A stretch of 64,000 bases of DNA from Pseudomonadota bacterium (GCA_018821715.1 JAHJLN010000057.1:1-64000), one strand, 5' to 3'; positions 35,981-45,529 are shown, counted from the first letter of the stretch. The notes: generated by a model not told the origin, from the letters alone. Numbers and translations: made by a program.

Positions 35981-36820
35981 ATGGAAATTCAGGAGCCTGA
36001 AATTAAATCATATGAAATTTTAATCATTAAAGATGAAAATTTCATTCCGGACAATGTCTGCATCGTTACAGGAGCCGGGAGCGGTATCGGCAGGGCGGCA
36101 GCCATTGCGGCCGCTAAAAATCAACTCACCGTTGTGGGCTTTGATATTAATGAAGGCGAAGCTAAAAAAACATGTGAGATGGTGGCCTCCCATGGCGGAA
36201 AAATGGAATGCATTCAAATCGATCTTTGTGACAGTGACGCAGTGGCAGAAGCGGTTGAGAAAGCAGCATCCTTTGGTCAAATCAAATACCTTGCCAATAT
36301 TGCAGGTCTTCAGCATATTGATTCTGTTGAGAATTTTCCCATGGAAAAATATGATCTCATGCAGAAACTGATGCTTCGAGCCCCTTTTCTGCTGTCAAAG
36401 CTGGTGATTCCCCATATGAAAAAAAGCAAAGATCAGATCGGTGTCATTGCCAATATGTCATCGGTTCACGGCCATATCTGTACCAAGAATAAACCGGTCT
36501 ATAATATCACAAAATTCGGACTCAGGGGGCTGAGTCAGTCTGTGTCAGCTGAAGGTGAAGGCAAAATACGATCCTTTACAATAAGTACCGGTTTTGTAAG
36601 AACCCGGCTGGCCCTGAACCAGATCGCAGCTCAGGCAGAGCAGAGAGGCATCACCCCGGATGAAGTGGTGGAAAAAGTCATGATGGGCAATTCCAGGGTC
36701 AAGGAAATGATGACCCCCATTGAGGTGGGCAACATGATCATTTTTGGTTTTTCACGTCATGCCAATTATCTTATCGGCGGGGATCTCCTGTTTGATGGCG
36801 GCATGGTGCTCACTTATTAA
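35981..36820 (+). CDS. short-chain dehydrogenase, 3-hydroxybutyrate dehydrogenase-like (paralogue 1)
   Basis: 279 residues from the ATG at 35981 (AAGGGG upstream), the same length as its paralogue at 44690. An unusual 20-residue lead (MEIQEPEIKSYEILIIKDEN) precedes the Rossmann motif TGAGSGIGRA. The NAG-like motif is NIAGLQH, and the catalytic Ser-Tyr-Lys is present as NMSSVHGH and PVYNITKFGLR. The C-terminal half (TRLALNQIAAQAEQRGITPDE... PIEVGNMIIFGFS) resembles D-3-hydroxybutyrate dehydrogenase. The true substrate, some hydroxy acid or its oxo form, is inferred from family and context only. It converges with a GntR gene 5 bases away. Confidence 0.85.
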   Translation: MEIQEPEIKSYEILIIKDENFIPDNVCIVTGAGSGIGRAAAIAAAKNQLTVVGFDINEGEAKKTCEMVASHGGKMECIQIDLCDSDAVAEAVEKAASFGQIKYLANIAGLQHIDSVENFPMEKYDLMQKLMLRAPFLLSKLVIPHMKKSKDQIGVIANMSSVHGHICTKNKPVYNITKFGLRGLSQSVSAEGEGKIRSFTISTGFVRTRLALNQIAAQAEQRGITPDEVVEKVMMGNSRVKEMMTPIEVGNMIIFGFSRHANYLIGGDLLFDGGMVLTY

Positions 36821-36825
36821 AAAGA

Positions 36826-37536
36826 TCATTCAGACATGTTTTTGAAAAAATCCAGAACAAAGCTGATGTGATTCTGCATGGCTGTATATGCTTTTTCAGG
36901 ATCCCTTGATGTAATGACGTCCAGAATGTTCCGGTGCTGTTTTAAAATAATTTCAATGTTCTCAGGTTTCTTATACAGCGAGCTTAGGTTTTCCCGTATA
37001 CCATGCAAAAGATAATCATGAAAATTGCGCATAATAAGGATGTGCAGGGGATTTTTGGATGCATAGGCAATGGCCATATGAAAGGATGCATCCGCTTCTG
37101 TTCCCAGGCGGTTGGACCGGATTTCTTTTTCCATTTCTTCAATACACTGGCGCATGGCATTGATATCGGTTTCATCCGCCCTGAGCGCGGCCAGTGCGGC
37201 TGCATTGCATTCAAGCCCCATTCTGACTTCCAGGAGGTCTTCAAGGGTTGTATCCTGGTCTTCAATGGCTTTGATAATCGGATTTTTAGGTCCTGCATCA
37301 TAAGTGCCGACAAAGGTTCCCTGTCCGTGCTTCTGCACAATCAAGCCGATTGCGACCAGCCTCTGGATGGCATCACGAACGGTTGTCCGACTGACATTCA
37401 TCAGTTCAGCAAGCTCTCGTTCGGTCATCATTTTTTCTCCGGGTTTGAGTTTGCCCCTGAAAATCAGTTCTCTTATCTGATCAAATACCAGATCGGAAAT
37501 TCGTTTGGGTTTAATGGGTTTTATTGAAAGGGTCAT
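36826..37536 (-). CDS. FadR-subfamily GntR regulator (paralogue 1)
   Basis: 236 residues. The N-terminal winged helix (KRISDLVFDQIRELIFRGKLKPGEKMMTERELAELMNVSRTTVRDAIQRL) is GntR type, and the C-terminal FCD helical domain (LLEVRMGLECNAAALAALRADE, then ADASFHMAIAYASKNPLHILIM) is the FadR class that senses organic acids through a metal-bound site. It is closely similar to the regulator at 41052-41759, suggesting duplication along with the adjoining SDR genes. It lies opposite the SDR gene, with its promoter in the gap before the AEC permease. Confidence 0.93.
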   Translation of the reverse strand: MTLSIKPIKPKRISDLVFDQIRELIFRGKLKPGEKMMTERELAELMNVSRTTVRDAIQRLVAIGLIVQKHGQGTFVGTYDAGPKNPIIKAIEDQDTTLEDLLEVRMGLECNAAALAALRADETDINAMRQCIEEMEKEIRSNRLGTEADASFHMAIAYASKNPLHILIMRNFHDYLLHGIRENLSSLYKKPENIEIILKQHRNILDVITSRDPEKAYTAMQNHISFVLDFFKNMSE

Positions 37537-37681
37537 GGGTTTATGCTGTCAATCTTTATTAAATTTTTAGTGATAAACAAAAAACAATACGAGATAAATA
37601 TATGAACTAAGAGTTTCAAGTCAACATTTTCTTTATTCTAAAAGCAGAACCCGGGACATCAGGGTCTGCCCATAACAGCTG

Positions 37682-37698
37682 TGGTTTTTGAAAAACCA
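37682..37698. promoter_or_regulatory. TGGTTTTT-G-AAAAACCA dyad upstream of the AEC permease
   Basis: Perfect 8-base arms around one central base, 75 bp before the permease start and in the divergent gap from the GntR gene. The outer TGG/CCA bases match the half-sites of GntR operators in this region, but the spacing differs, so the bound regulator is uncertain; a hairpin in the permease leader is the alternative. Confidence 0.4.
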
Positions 37699-37772
37699 TT
37701 TGTCAAGGCCGGAGAATTGATCTATTCATCATAGAAGTTTTTAAGATTTATATAACACACGAAAGGCTATTC

Positions 37773-38681
37773 ATGTTTCTACAGGTCCTCAAGATTTTTA
37801 TCGATATTGTTACGCCGGTATTTTCTTTGGTTTTCCTTGGTTATTTTGTTGGCCCTCGGTTGAAATTGGATGCCAGGACATTGTCCAGAACAGCTTATTT
37901 TCTGCTGGTTCCCTGTTTTGTGTTTAATATGCTCAGCAAGTTGGATATTGAGGTTGCCGTGGCCGGTCAGATGATTCTGTATACGACACTCACCCACATC
38001 CTGGTGGCAGTGACCGCATTTATTACAGCCCGGCTTTTAAAACGATCCAGGGAAGTCACGGCAGCCTTTGTTATTATTGCCACCTTTGGAAATGTCGGGA
38101 ATCTGGGGCTCTCTCTTATTGATTTCAGGTTGGGCCCGGCCGCCCAGATATCGGCCACTATTTATTTTATTACCATCGTATTGGTTTCTTTTGTGATCTG
38201 CGTAGGGATTTCAAGCTGGACCCGGGGAACGGGTTTATCCGCAGTGCTGTCTGTGTTTAAAACACCGGCCCTGATTGCCATGGTGCCGGCCATGCTGTTC
38301 TACGGCACTGATCTTGAGCCCCCTTTGTTTTTATCCAGGATCACCGAGCTGTTGGGCAGGGCCATGATTCCAGTGATGCTGGTCACTTTAGGGGTACAGT
38401 TATCAGATTTGCATAAGTTTAAATTCAGTGTTGATGTGGTGGTTGCTTCTTTTCTTCGGCTGGTGGCAGCACCATTAATTGCTTTTGGGTTGACAGCCAT
38501 TTTTTCTCTGTCCGGGATGGAAATCCGTTCGGGTATCCTCCAGGCAGGCATGCCTGTAGCGGTTCTGGGCTCCATTATTGCCATTGAATATAATATCATC
38601 CCGGAATTTGTTACCACAGCGGTATTGTTCAGTACCGTCTTTAGTCTGCTGACATTGACCTTCCTGCTGTATCTTGTCTAG
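37773..38681 (+). CDS. AEC (auxin efflux carrier) family permease
   Basis: 302-residue membrane protein with about ten hydrophobic helices (IVTPVFSLVFLGYFVGPRL at the start; MIPVMLVTLGVQLSDL in the second half) arranged as two repeats, typical of AEC transporters. Bacterial members move malate, malonate and related organic acids. It starts with AAGG 9 bases upstream and is divergent from a FadR-type regulator, which probably controls it. The gene stands alone; the next gene converges on it. Confidence 0.9.
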   Translation: MFLQVLKIFIDIVTPVFSLVFLGYFVGPRLKLDARTLSRTAYFLLVPCFVFNMLSKLDIEVAVAGQMILYTTLTHILVAVTAFITARLLKRSREVTAAFVIIATFGNVGNLGLSLIDFRLGPAAQISATIYFITIVLVSFVICVGISSWTRGTGLSAVLSVFKTPALIAMVPAMLFYGTDLEPPLFLSRITELLGRAMIPVMLVTLGVQLSDLHKFKFSVDVVVASFLRLVAAPLIAFGLTAIFSLSGMEIRSGILQAGMPVAVLGSIIAIEYNIIPEFVTTAVLFSTVFSLLTLTFLLYLV

Positions 38682-38711
38682 TTCGTTTTTCAAAAAGATC
38701 TTTTAAACAGC

Positions 38712-41009
38712 TCAAATTTTGAATTTGCCAACCAGGGTGTTGAGACTTTCTGCAAGCCGGGATAACTGCTCAGCACTGGATTTAACCTGCGAACTGCTGC
38801 CGGTGATTTTATCTGCAGACAGATTCACATCGGCAATATCCTCAGAAATACTTTCAGCCGTTGCAGAACTCTGAGCAATGTTTTCGGTAATATCTGATAT
38901 GCCGTCGGCAGTCTGGGTGATGTTGTCAACGATTTCACAAGTGCTGACAGATTGTTCTTCCACCGATGCCGAGATGATTGTCACAATATCATTGATCCCG
39001 TTAATGACACGGAAGATTTCCTCTATGCTGGATGCTGTTGAGGATGTGGAACCCTGGACATCATTGATCTGCTGCCGGATATCCAGGGTGGCCTGGGCGG
39101 TCTGCCTGGCCAGGGTCTTGATTTCATTGGCAACCACGGCAAATCCTTTTCCTGCCTCCCCGGCCCGTGCCGCTTCAATGGTGGCATTTAAGGCCAGAAG
39201 ATTGGTTTGTTCGGAAATATCGGTGATGGTTTCAGTGATTTTATCGATTTTCCGGGCAGCCTGTCCTAAAGCCAATACTTTCTGGGTGGCCGAACGAATC
39301 TGCTTCACTGCCTCTTTGGTTACCTCATGGGCATTCCCGGTGTTTTCAGCGATTTCAGCAATAGTGGTTGTCATCTCTCTGGCAGCGGTTGCAACGGTTG
39401 CTGTGTTGGTGGAGGACTGCTCCATGGCTGCAGAAACCGAATTCATATTCGCACTCATCTCTTTGGCAGCCGATGCAACGGTATTAGATTTTTCAAAAGT
39501 GCGTTCTGAGCCCAGGGTCATTTCATCGGAAATATTTTCCAGGGATTTTGAAGCAGTGGACAGGGTATGGATACCGTTTGAAATATCCTTGATCATGGAC
39601 TGAAGTTTTCCCATAAAATCATTAAACTTAACTGCCAGGGTCGCGACCTCATCTTTCCCGGAAGCAATCAGGCGCATGGTAAGATCCCCTTCTCCCTGGG
39701 CCAGTGCTTCCAGACCCCTGACGACTTGATGGATGGGCTTTGTAATGGAGTGGGAAATAAAAAAGGCAATCAGAAGAATCATCCCAATGCCAATACCGCC
39801 TACAATGGTATTGGCATATTTAAGGGCTGTTATGGACTTAAATGCTTCCTGTTTTGAGATTTCAGCAATCAATGCCCATTTTAAATCCAGAATTGGGAGG
39901 GGCGTATAAGCAGACAACACCTTAGTATGGGTATAGTTTTGCGTAATCTGTTTCCCTGTTTCACCGTTTAATGCCTTGGAAACGGTTTGGGTCTGGATTT
40001 TTGCTGTTTTGGGAGATTTAAAGGCAGCTCCGGCAGAAAAGGTTTGCGGAGACAAAAAGGCATCTGAGCGCATGAGCAGATCCTGTCCCACAAGATAGGT
40101 TTCTCCGGTTTGTCCCATGCCGTCCCGCTTGGTCATTATTTGGTTCAAGGGTGCCAGGGATAATTGAAAAACCGCCACCCCGATCAAGTTGTCACCATCA
40201 AACACCGGTGAACCGATAAAGCTGACCGGCTCTTCACAGGATGGCCCATATCCGGTATAATCTTCCAAAACAATCTTTTTATGGTTTGACGTGGAGATTA
40301 CCGTTTGAAATAACCGACCCAGCCGGGTGTCTTTAAGCGGCCCATCTTTCAGGCCGGCAGCAAAATCCGCTTTTTTTGAAACTGAATACAAAACAGTTCC
40401 ATTCAGGGCATCCACCAGAAGAATATCCTGAAACCCAAATGTTTCCATATAGTTTCTGAAAGAAGGATGATATTCTCTGTGAGCCCTTGTGTAGCTTGAC
40501 AGATCATTTGCCTCGTTCAGCAGTTTTTTGGACTCCATGGGGTGGGGGTTGGCTTTAATATAATAGTATTGCAGGGCAATGCCCTCGCTTGTCAGGCTGT
40601 TAAGCAGGGAATCAACATCAAATTTTCTCCCTGGATTTTTTTTTGTATACAACGGGCTGAACTCGGTTTCATAGAAATTTCGAACCTGGTTTTTAAATTC
40701 TGGAAGATTGGTTTCATCAATGTTGTTTTCAAAGGCAAAGGCTTCCAGATCGTCTTTGAATTTGAAAATGGCATCAATTGTCATTCTGTTGCTGGAAAAG
40801 GTGGCGATTTGGTTCTCAATGGTTTTAAAATAGGTGGACACCTGATTTTTTTTGATTTCCCGGACCGCCTCCAACTGGTTAAACGCTTGATTTTGAAGTG
40901 CTATTGTGGCTTTTGACATGGAAACAAGGCCGATAACAGCAAACGGTACGATCCCGACAAACAGGAAGGCCAGCACCAGCCGGGTTCCAAGTTTCAAATT
41001 TTTGAGCAT
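38712..41009 (-). CDS. methyl-accepting chemotaxis protein with large Cache sensor
   Basis: 765 residues. A first membrane helix (about 10-30) leads to a large periplasmic Cache sensor (about 35-400), a second helix (about 405-425, [20 protein letters not shown]), HAMP (about 427-480, [26 protein letters not shown]) and the signalling coiled coil with the tip [21 protein letters not shown] near 625. The stop is 12 bases from a run with weak hairpin potential. It lies between two organic-acid gene groups, so an organic acid ligand is a reasonable inference. No methylation pentapeptide CheR tail is present at its C-terminus. Confidence 0.94.
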   Translation of the reverse strand: MLKNLKLGTRLVLAFLFVGIVPFAVIGLVSMSKATIALQNQAFNQLEAVREIKKNQVSTYFKTIENQIATFSSNRMTIDAIFKFKDDLEAFAFENNIDETNLPEFKNQVRNFYETEFSPLYTKKNPGRKFDVDSLLNSLTSEGIALQYYYIKANPHPMESKKLLNEANDLSSYTRAHREYHPSFRNYMETFGFQDILLVDALNGTVLYSVSKKADFAAGLKDGPLKDTRLGRLFQTVISTSNHKKIVLEDYTGYGPSCEEPVSFIGSPVFDGDNLIGVAVFQLSLAPLNQIMTKRDGMGQTGETYLVGQDLLMRSDAFLSPQTFSAGAAFKSPKTAKIQTQTVSKALNGETGKQITQNYTHTKVLSAYTPLPILDLKWALIAEISKQEAFKSITALKYANTIVGGIGIGMILLIAFFISHSITKPIHQVVRGLEALAQGEGDLTMRLIASGKDEVATLAVKFNDFMGKLQSMIKDISNGIHTLSTASKSLENISDEMTLGSERTFEKSNTVASAAKEMSANMNSVSAAMEQSSTNTATVATAAREMTTTIAEIAENTGNAHEVTKEAVKQIRSATQKVLALGQAARKIDKITETITDISEQTNLLALNATIEAARAGEAGKGFAVVANEIKTLARQTAQATLDIRQQINDVQGSTSSTASSIEEIFRVINGINDIVTIISASVEEQSVSTCEIVDNITQTADGISDITENIAQSSATAESISEDIADVNLSADKITGSSSQVKSSAEQLSRLAESLNTLVGKFKI

Positions 41010-41051
41010 AACCCGATCCTCTCTTTTAATCAGTTGATGTAAGTTCTGATG

Positions 41052-41759
41052 TTATTTTTCCCTGTTTTCAAAAAACGTTTTCACAAAGTCAATATGCTGT
41101 CGCATGCCTTGATAGGCCCCATCCGGATCACGATTGATCACCGCCGTCATGATGGCTGTATGTTGTTTTAAAATGAGCTGAATATTTTTGGGATTTTCAT
41201 AAAGAAATCTTAGGCTTTCCATAATACCTTGAAAAAGGTAGTCATAAAAATTTTTCATGACCTGGATATGGAGTTGATTTTTTGTGGCATAGGCAACGGC
41301 CATGTGAAAGGATGTGTCTGCTTCCGTTCCAAGCCGTCCGGCCCGGATTTCTTTTTCCATTTCTTCCAGGCTTTGCTCCATGGCCTGGATGTCTTTTGAA
41401 TCCGCGCGTTTGGCTGCAAGGGCTGCAGCAACACATTCCAATCCCATCCGTACTTCCAGGAGGTCATAAATAGTGGTATCCTGGGCATTCATGGCCGCTG
41501 CAAAAGGGTTTCCTGTTTTTGGATCCGGCACAGCCACAAAGGTTCCTTTACCTTGACGGTGCTCAACAAACCCCATGGTTACCAGGCGGCCGATTGCATT
41601 GCGAATGGTTGTCCTGCTGACCTTCATGGAATCGGCCATGTCCCTTTCAGTCAAAAGTCTGTCACCGGGCTTTAACTTGCCTCTGAAAATCAGCTCTTTT
41701 AACTGCTCAAATACCTGGTCGGAAATTTTTTGCTGTTTTATAGGTTTTAATAACGCCAT
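41052..41759 (-). CDS. FadR-subfamily GntR regulator (paralogue 2), likely repressor of the lactate-type locus
   Basis: 235 residues from the ATG at 41757-41759, one base after the stop codon of the upstream Fe-S gene, with AAGGA 10 bases before it. It has the GntR winged helix (QKISDQVFEQLKELIFRGKLKPGDRLLTERDMADSMKVSRTTIRNAIGRL) and FCD domain. FadR-type regulators such as LldR bind TTGGT-N3-ACCAA-like sites; two perfect copies flank the divergent promoters at 44456-44468 and 44646-44658, so this protein probably represses both its own operon (glcD-like, glcF-like, gntR) and the SDR-TRAP-lut genes until the substrate is present. Confidence 0.92.
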   Translation of the reverse strand: MALLKPIKQQKISDQVFEQLKELIFRGKLKPGDRLLTERDMADSMKVSRTTIRNAIGRLVTMGFVEHRQGKGTFVAVPDPKTGNPFAAAMNAQDTTIYDLLEVRMGLECVAAALAAKRADSKDIQAMEQSLEEMEKEIRAGRLGTEADTSFHMAVAYATKNQLHIQVMKNFYDYLFQGIMESLRFLYENPKNIQLILKQHTAIMTAVINRDPDGAYQGMRQHIDFVKTFFENREK

Positions 41760-41760
41760 A

Positions 41761-43056
41761 CTATTTAATTCCTTGGGCATACAATTCTATGGGATGTTTA
41801 ATATCAATATGGCTGCTGCCTTTTGAAAGCATGTCTGAAATGTGCATCATGCAGGCAGGGCAGCTTGTTGCAATGGTATGACAGCCGGTGGCCTCAATGT
41901 TTTCTTTTTTAATTTTTCCGATCTTGGAAGAAAGATCATAATGATACAGGTTGAAACTGCCGCCCATACCACAGCATCGGTCCGGATCAGCCATTTCTTT
42001 TAAGGTATACCCAGAAGACGCATGAATAACATCTCTGGGTTCCTTACGGACGCCAAGTGATTTTGCCAGATGGCACGGGTCGTGATAGGTCACAATTTTG
42101 GGTGTTTCACTGGATTCTGACTGGAGTTCCAACCCTGCCACACTGCTTAAAAACTGGCTGATATCAAGTGTTTTTTCAGCCAGAAGCGAAACCTGTTTCT
42201 CAAGGCCGGGGGTCTGGTTTTGAACCATGGAGGGCCACAGTTTTTTCAGCGTGGAGGTGCAGGTTGCACAGGCGGTTACAAGATAATCAAACTTTTCAAC
42301 CGGGAACAGGTCTAAGTTGTATTTTACAAGGGATAAAAAGGTTAAGGTATCTCCGGCTGCTAAAGCCGGAATACCGCAGCAGCCCTGGTTTCTGGGAATA
42401 ATTACTTGAAAATTGTGATGCAAAAGCACCTTGACCGTGGCAATGCCGACCCTTGGGAATATTTTATCAATCAGGCAACCTGAAAAAAAAGCCACTCTGG
42501 GGCCGGTCGGCTTGGCCTTGGCCATCAGCTGATCAATGGATTTTTGGAAGGGAATATCTGCAGCCGGAACAATGCTGCGATGGTTTAAAAGCGGTGATAA
42601 AATTTTTAATGATGCCGTCTGTGTATGGTCGTTGCTTGGCGTTAACACAAATTTTTGCAGTTTTGCACCCATATGGATGATCCAATCAAATACCTTTGGC
42701 TGGGCCAGCATTTTTCTGAAGATAATTTTTTTGATAAACGACAGTTTTAAATAGCCTGTGATGATGGCACGGGCTTTGATGAAGATATCGGTAACTTTAA
42801 CGCCGCTGGGACAGTTTGCCGCACAGGAACCGCATAAAAGACATTTGTTGAGCCGCTTGTTGACACCATCTGGGTTGTCAAAGATGTCATTCATAAGAGA
42901 CTCTAAAAGGACGAGTTTACCCCTTGCCACATCCGCCTCTTTGTGCGTCTGTTCAAACACGGGACACACCGACTGACACATGCCGCATTTCATACAGGAA
43001 ACAAGCTGCTCTTCAAGCGTTCGCAGCTGGTTTGAAAGATCTTTCATTTCCGACAT
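41761..43056 (-). CDS. GlcF-like Fe-S/CCG-domain oxidase subunit
   Basis: 431 residues from the ATG at 43054-43056 (GGGGG upstream). Two 4Fe-4S motifs come first (CMKCGMCQSVCP near residue 20 and CLLCGSCAANCP near 72), followed by two CCG domains (FSGCLIDKIFPRVG... NQGCCGIPAL and CATCTSTLKK; YHDPCHLAKSLG... DRCCGMGGSF and CPACMMH) that bind a further cluster. It transfers electrons from the FAD subunit encoded just upstream to the quinone pool or another acceptor. The pair acts on glycolate or D-lactate in other organisms; with the lut genes next door, D-lactate is the likely substrate. Confidence 0.92.
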   Translation of the reverse strand: MSEMKDLSNQLRTLEEQLVSCMKCGMCQSVCPVFEQTHKEADVARGKLVLLESLMNDIFDNPDGVNKRLNKCLLCGSCAANCPSGVKVTDIFIKARAIITGYLKLSFIKKIIFRKMLAQPKVFDWIIHMGAKLQKFVLTPSNDHTQTASLKILSPLLNHRSIVPAADIPFQKSIDQLMAKAKPTGPRVAFFSGCLIDKIFPRVGIATVKVLLHHNFQVIIPRNQGCCGIPALAAGDTLTFLSLVKYNLDLFPVEKFDYLVTACATCTSTLKKLWPSMVQNQTPGLEKQVSLLAEKTLDISQFLSSVAGLELQSESSETPKIVTYHDPCHLAKSLGVRKEPRDVIHASSGYTLKEMADPDRCCGMGGSFNLYHYDLSSKIGKIKKENIEATGCHTIATSCPACMMHISDMLSKGSSHIDIKHPIELYAQGIK

Positions 43057-43057
43057 G

Positions 43058-44440
43058 TTAAACCCCCGATATTTTGCCTGGATTAAGGATATTATTGGGG
43101 TCAAGTGCTTTTCTCAGCCGTCTGGAAAAATCAACAGAGGCTTTTCCAATCTCATTTTCCAAAAATGCGGATTTGGCAATGCCTGTACCATGTTCACCGG
43201 AAAGCGTCCCCCCGAGGGCAAGTGCCTGACTGAAGATATCCTCAATGGCTTTTTCAACTTTGAGCCATTCTTTTTTATCCCGCCTGTCGGTTAGAATCGT
43301 CGGGTGAAGATTTCCATCCCCGGCATGTCCAAAGGTACCGATGGTCAGCTGGTGTTTTTGGGCTATTTTGGCCAGGCCTTTAACCATATCGGGAATTCTG
43401 CTTCTGGGGACGGTTGCATCTTCAAGAACCAGGGTGGGTTTCAATTTGGCAAGGGCGGACAATGCACTCCGCCGGGCAGCCCAGATTTTTTCTCTTTCTG
43501 CATCCGTCCGGGCTGTTTTTGTTTGATAGGCGCCATGCTTTTGACAAATGGCAACCACCTTTGATGCGTCTTCTTCTACCTGGCCGGGATACCCGTCAAG
43601 CTCAATCAGCAACAGCGCGCCTGCATCCGTCGGCAATCCGGCATGACTGAATGCTTCAACCGCCTGGATGGTAAATTTGTCCATCATTTCAAGTGTTGCC
43701 GGAACAATTCGGCTGGCAATAATGTCGGCAACTGCTTCAGAAGCATCTTCGATTGATTTGAAAGCTGTGATGATGGATTTGCGATGCTCAGGATAGGGAA
43801 TCAATTTTAAGGTGATTTCATCCAGGATACCCAGCGTGCCTTCAGAACCGATCATCAGTCCCGTAATATTGTATCCGGTAACACATTTTACTGTTTTTGA
43901 ACCGGTTCTGATGTGGTTGCCCATGGCATCAAAAAAATTGAGCCCCATGACATAGTCTTTGGTAACGCCGTATTTTAATCCCCTTAAGCCCCCGGCATTT
44001 TCCATTACATTGCCGCCCAGGGTGGAAACAGCCTGGCTGCCGGGGTCCGGCGGATAGAACAGCCCCAGAGCTTCCACACGGGAGGCAAGTTTTGCCGTTA
44101 CAACACCGGGCTGGACAATGGCATACATGTCTGCTTCATTGATTTCAATAATGTTGTTAAAAAGCTGGGTTAAAAGAACGATGCCGTTGGCCATGGGAAT
44201 GGTGCCGCCGCTTAAGTTGGTGCCGGCCCCCCGAACCGTTATGGGAAGCCTGTTTTCATGACACAGCACAATGATTTTACCCAGCTCCTCAGAAGTCCGG
44301 GGCATCAGGACAGCGGCAGGAGAAACAGAATCAAGCGGTGCGGCATCATAGGAATATGTTACCAGGTCTTCAGGTTCTGTTAAAACATGGTCTTTGCCAA
44401 CAATATCTTGAAACGCGTTATATAATGATTTTTTGATCAC
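43058..44440 (-). CDS. FAD-linked 2-hydroxyacid oxidase, GlcD/D-lactate dehydrogenase type
   Basis: 460 residues from a GTG at 44438-44440, preceded by GGGAGG; no ATG fits. FAD-binding PCMH domain (PITVRGAGTNLSGGTIP near residue 70; YPPDPGSQAVSTLGGNVMENAGG) and the C-terminal FAD oxidase domain with GTFGHAGDGNLHP and LSGEHGTG. It oxidises glycolate or D-lactate to the 2-oxo acid and hands electrons to the GlcF-like subunit, whose start codon lies one base after this stop. One perfect GntR operator overlaps its promoter region 16-28 bases upstream of the start. Confidence 0.93.
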   Translation of the reverse strand: MIKKSLYNAFQDIVGKDHVLTEPEDLVTYSYDAAPLDSVSPAAVLMPRTSEELGKIIVLCHENRLPITVRGAGTNLSGGTIPMANGIVLLTQLFNNIIEINEADMYAIVQPGVVTAKLASRVEALGLFYPPDPGSQAVSTLGGNVMENAGGLRGLKYGVTKDYVMGLNFFDAMGNHIRTGSKTVKCVTGYNITGLMIGSEGTLGILDEITLKLIPYPEHRKSIITAFKSIEDASEAVADIIASRIVPATLEMMDKFTIQAVEAFSHAGLPTDAGALLLIELDGYPGQVEEDASKVVAICQKHGAYQTKTARTDAEREKIWAARRSALSALAKLKPTLVLEDATVPRSRIPDMVKGLAKIAQKHQLTIGTFGHAGDGNLHPTILTDRRDKKEWLKVEKAIEDIFSQALALGGTLSGEHGTGIAKSAFLENEIGKASVDFSRRLRKALDPNNILNPGKISGV

Positions 44441-44455
44441 AATACCTCCCAAAAA

Positions 44456-44468
44456 TTGGTAGTACCAA
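44456..44468. promoter_or_regulatory. GntR/FadR-type operator for the minus-strand oxidase operon
   Basis: TTGGTAGTACCAA, a perfect palindrome of the FadR-subfamily form TTGGT-N3-ACCAA, lies 16-28 bases upstream of the glcD-like GTG, where a repressor would block the start of transcription. It is the partner of the site at 44646-44658. Confidence 0.78.
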
Positions 44469-44615
44469 TATTTTTATATATGAATTGGTTTATAATGGTA
44501 TTTTATGTTTATGGTACTTCCTAAATAATTTTTCTTCTCTTGTTTATCTGATAAGCCCTATTAAATAAAGGATTAACAGATAGTTTTTTAAAATGCAACA
44601 TAAAAAATTTTTTTC

Positions 44616-44645
44616 TTGACAATAAGAAATCGAATGATTTATGTA
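44616..44645 (+). promoter_or_regulatory. sigma-70 promoter for the SDR-TRAP operon
   Basis: TTGACA (44616-44621), an 18-base spacer and TATGTA (44640-44645). The operator at 44646 begins directly after the -10 box, so it covers the transcription start. No other good promoter is seen in the 45 bases before the gene. Confidence 0.6.
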
Positions 44646-44658
44646 TTGGTATTACCAA
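44646..44658. promoter_or_regulatory. GntR/FadR-type operator for the SDR-TRAP operon
   Basis: TTGGTATTACCAA, a perfect palindrome matching the LldR-type site, sits immediately after the -10 box of the plus-strand promoter and about 32 bases before the SDR start. Together with the copy at 44456-44468 it allows one regulator to control both divergent operons, possibly through a 190-bp DNA loop. Confidence 0.8.
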
Positions 44659-44689
44659 TTTTAAAAGAAACCAATTTGGGAGAAAGTCA

Positions 44690-45529
44690 ATGAATGTCAA
44701 TGAACCGGAAATTAACCCAGGCGATATTTTAATACTCTCGGATGAACACTATATTCTGGAAAATGTCTGTATTGTCAGTGGAGCAGGTACCGGTATCGGC
44801 CGTGCCGTTGCAGTGGCTGCTGCTGCCAACGGTCTAACAACCCTGGGCCTGGACATTAATGCTGCTGAGGGTGAAAAAACGGTTGGAATGGCCAAAAAAG
44901 CCGGCGGCAGGATGGTGTTTCTTAAAACCGACCTGACAAAAGACACAGATATCCAAAGGGCTGTACAAAAAGCCGGCGAGTTAGGGAATATTAGATTTCT
45001 GGCAAATATTGCCGGTATTCAGCATATTGATTCTGTTGAAAATTTTCCCATGGAAACATATGATTTAATGGAAAGAATCATGCTCAGGGCACCGTTTTAT
45101 TTGTCAAAGCTTGTCATTCCCCATATGAAAAAAGGCGGGAACTGGTATGGTGCCATTGGTAATATGGCCTCTGTCCATGCCCATATCTGTACAAAGAACA
45201 AACCGGTTTACAATATAACAAAATTCGGTCTGCGGGCTCTGAGCCAGTCCATCTCGGCAGAGGGAGAGGGAAAGATACGATCCTTTACGGTCAGCAGCGG
45301 TTTTGTAAAAACCCCATTGGCATTGAACCAGATTCCATCCCAGGCGGAGCAGCGAAACCTGACGACGGATCAGGTGATCACCGATGTGATGATGGGCAAG
45401 TCCAGAGTCAAGGAAATGATGTCTCCAATTGAAGTGGCCAATCTGTTTGTTTTTGGATTTTCACGCTTTTCAAAATACCTGGTCGGTGGTGACCTTTTAT
45501 TTGATGGGGGAATGACCTTAACATATTAA
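44690..45529 (+). CDS. short-chain dehydrogenase, 3-hydroxybutyrate dehydrogenase-like (paralogue 2)
   Basis: 279 residues after GGGAG. It aligns over its whole length with the enzyme at 35981, including the unusual 20-residue lead (here MNVNEPEINPGDILILSDEH), the cofactor motif SGAGTGIGRA, NIAGIQH, the Ser-Tyr-Lys residues in NMASVHAH (serine near 162) and PVYNITKFGLR, and the ending GGDLLFDGGMTLTY. It is the first gene of an operon with the TRAP transporter, so its substrate is probably the acid that is imported, or its oxo derivative. The SDR could oxidise a hydroxy acid with NAD while GlcD/Lut enzymes use membrane acceptors. Confidence 0.86.
   Translation: MNVNEPEINPGDILILSDEHYILENVCIVSGAGTGIGRAVAVAAAANGLTTLGLDINAAEGEKTVGMAKKAGGRMVFLKTDLTKDTDIQRAVQKAGELGNIRFLANIAGIQHIDSVENFPMETYDLMERIMLRAPFYLSKLVIPHMKKGGNWYGAIGNMASVHAHICTKNKPVYNITKFGLRALSQSISAEGEGKIRSFTVSSGFVKTPLALNQIPSQAEQRNLTTDQVITDVMMGKSRVKEMMSPIEVANLFVFGFSRFSKYLVGGDLLFDGGMTLTY

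Noticed and set aside
38878-39603. 241-residue open frame antisense to the second chemoreceptor
   Set aside because: It mirrors the repetitive Ala/Ser/Thr codons of the signalling coiled coil; the same kind of shadow appears opposite the first chemoreceptor.
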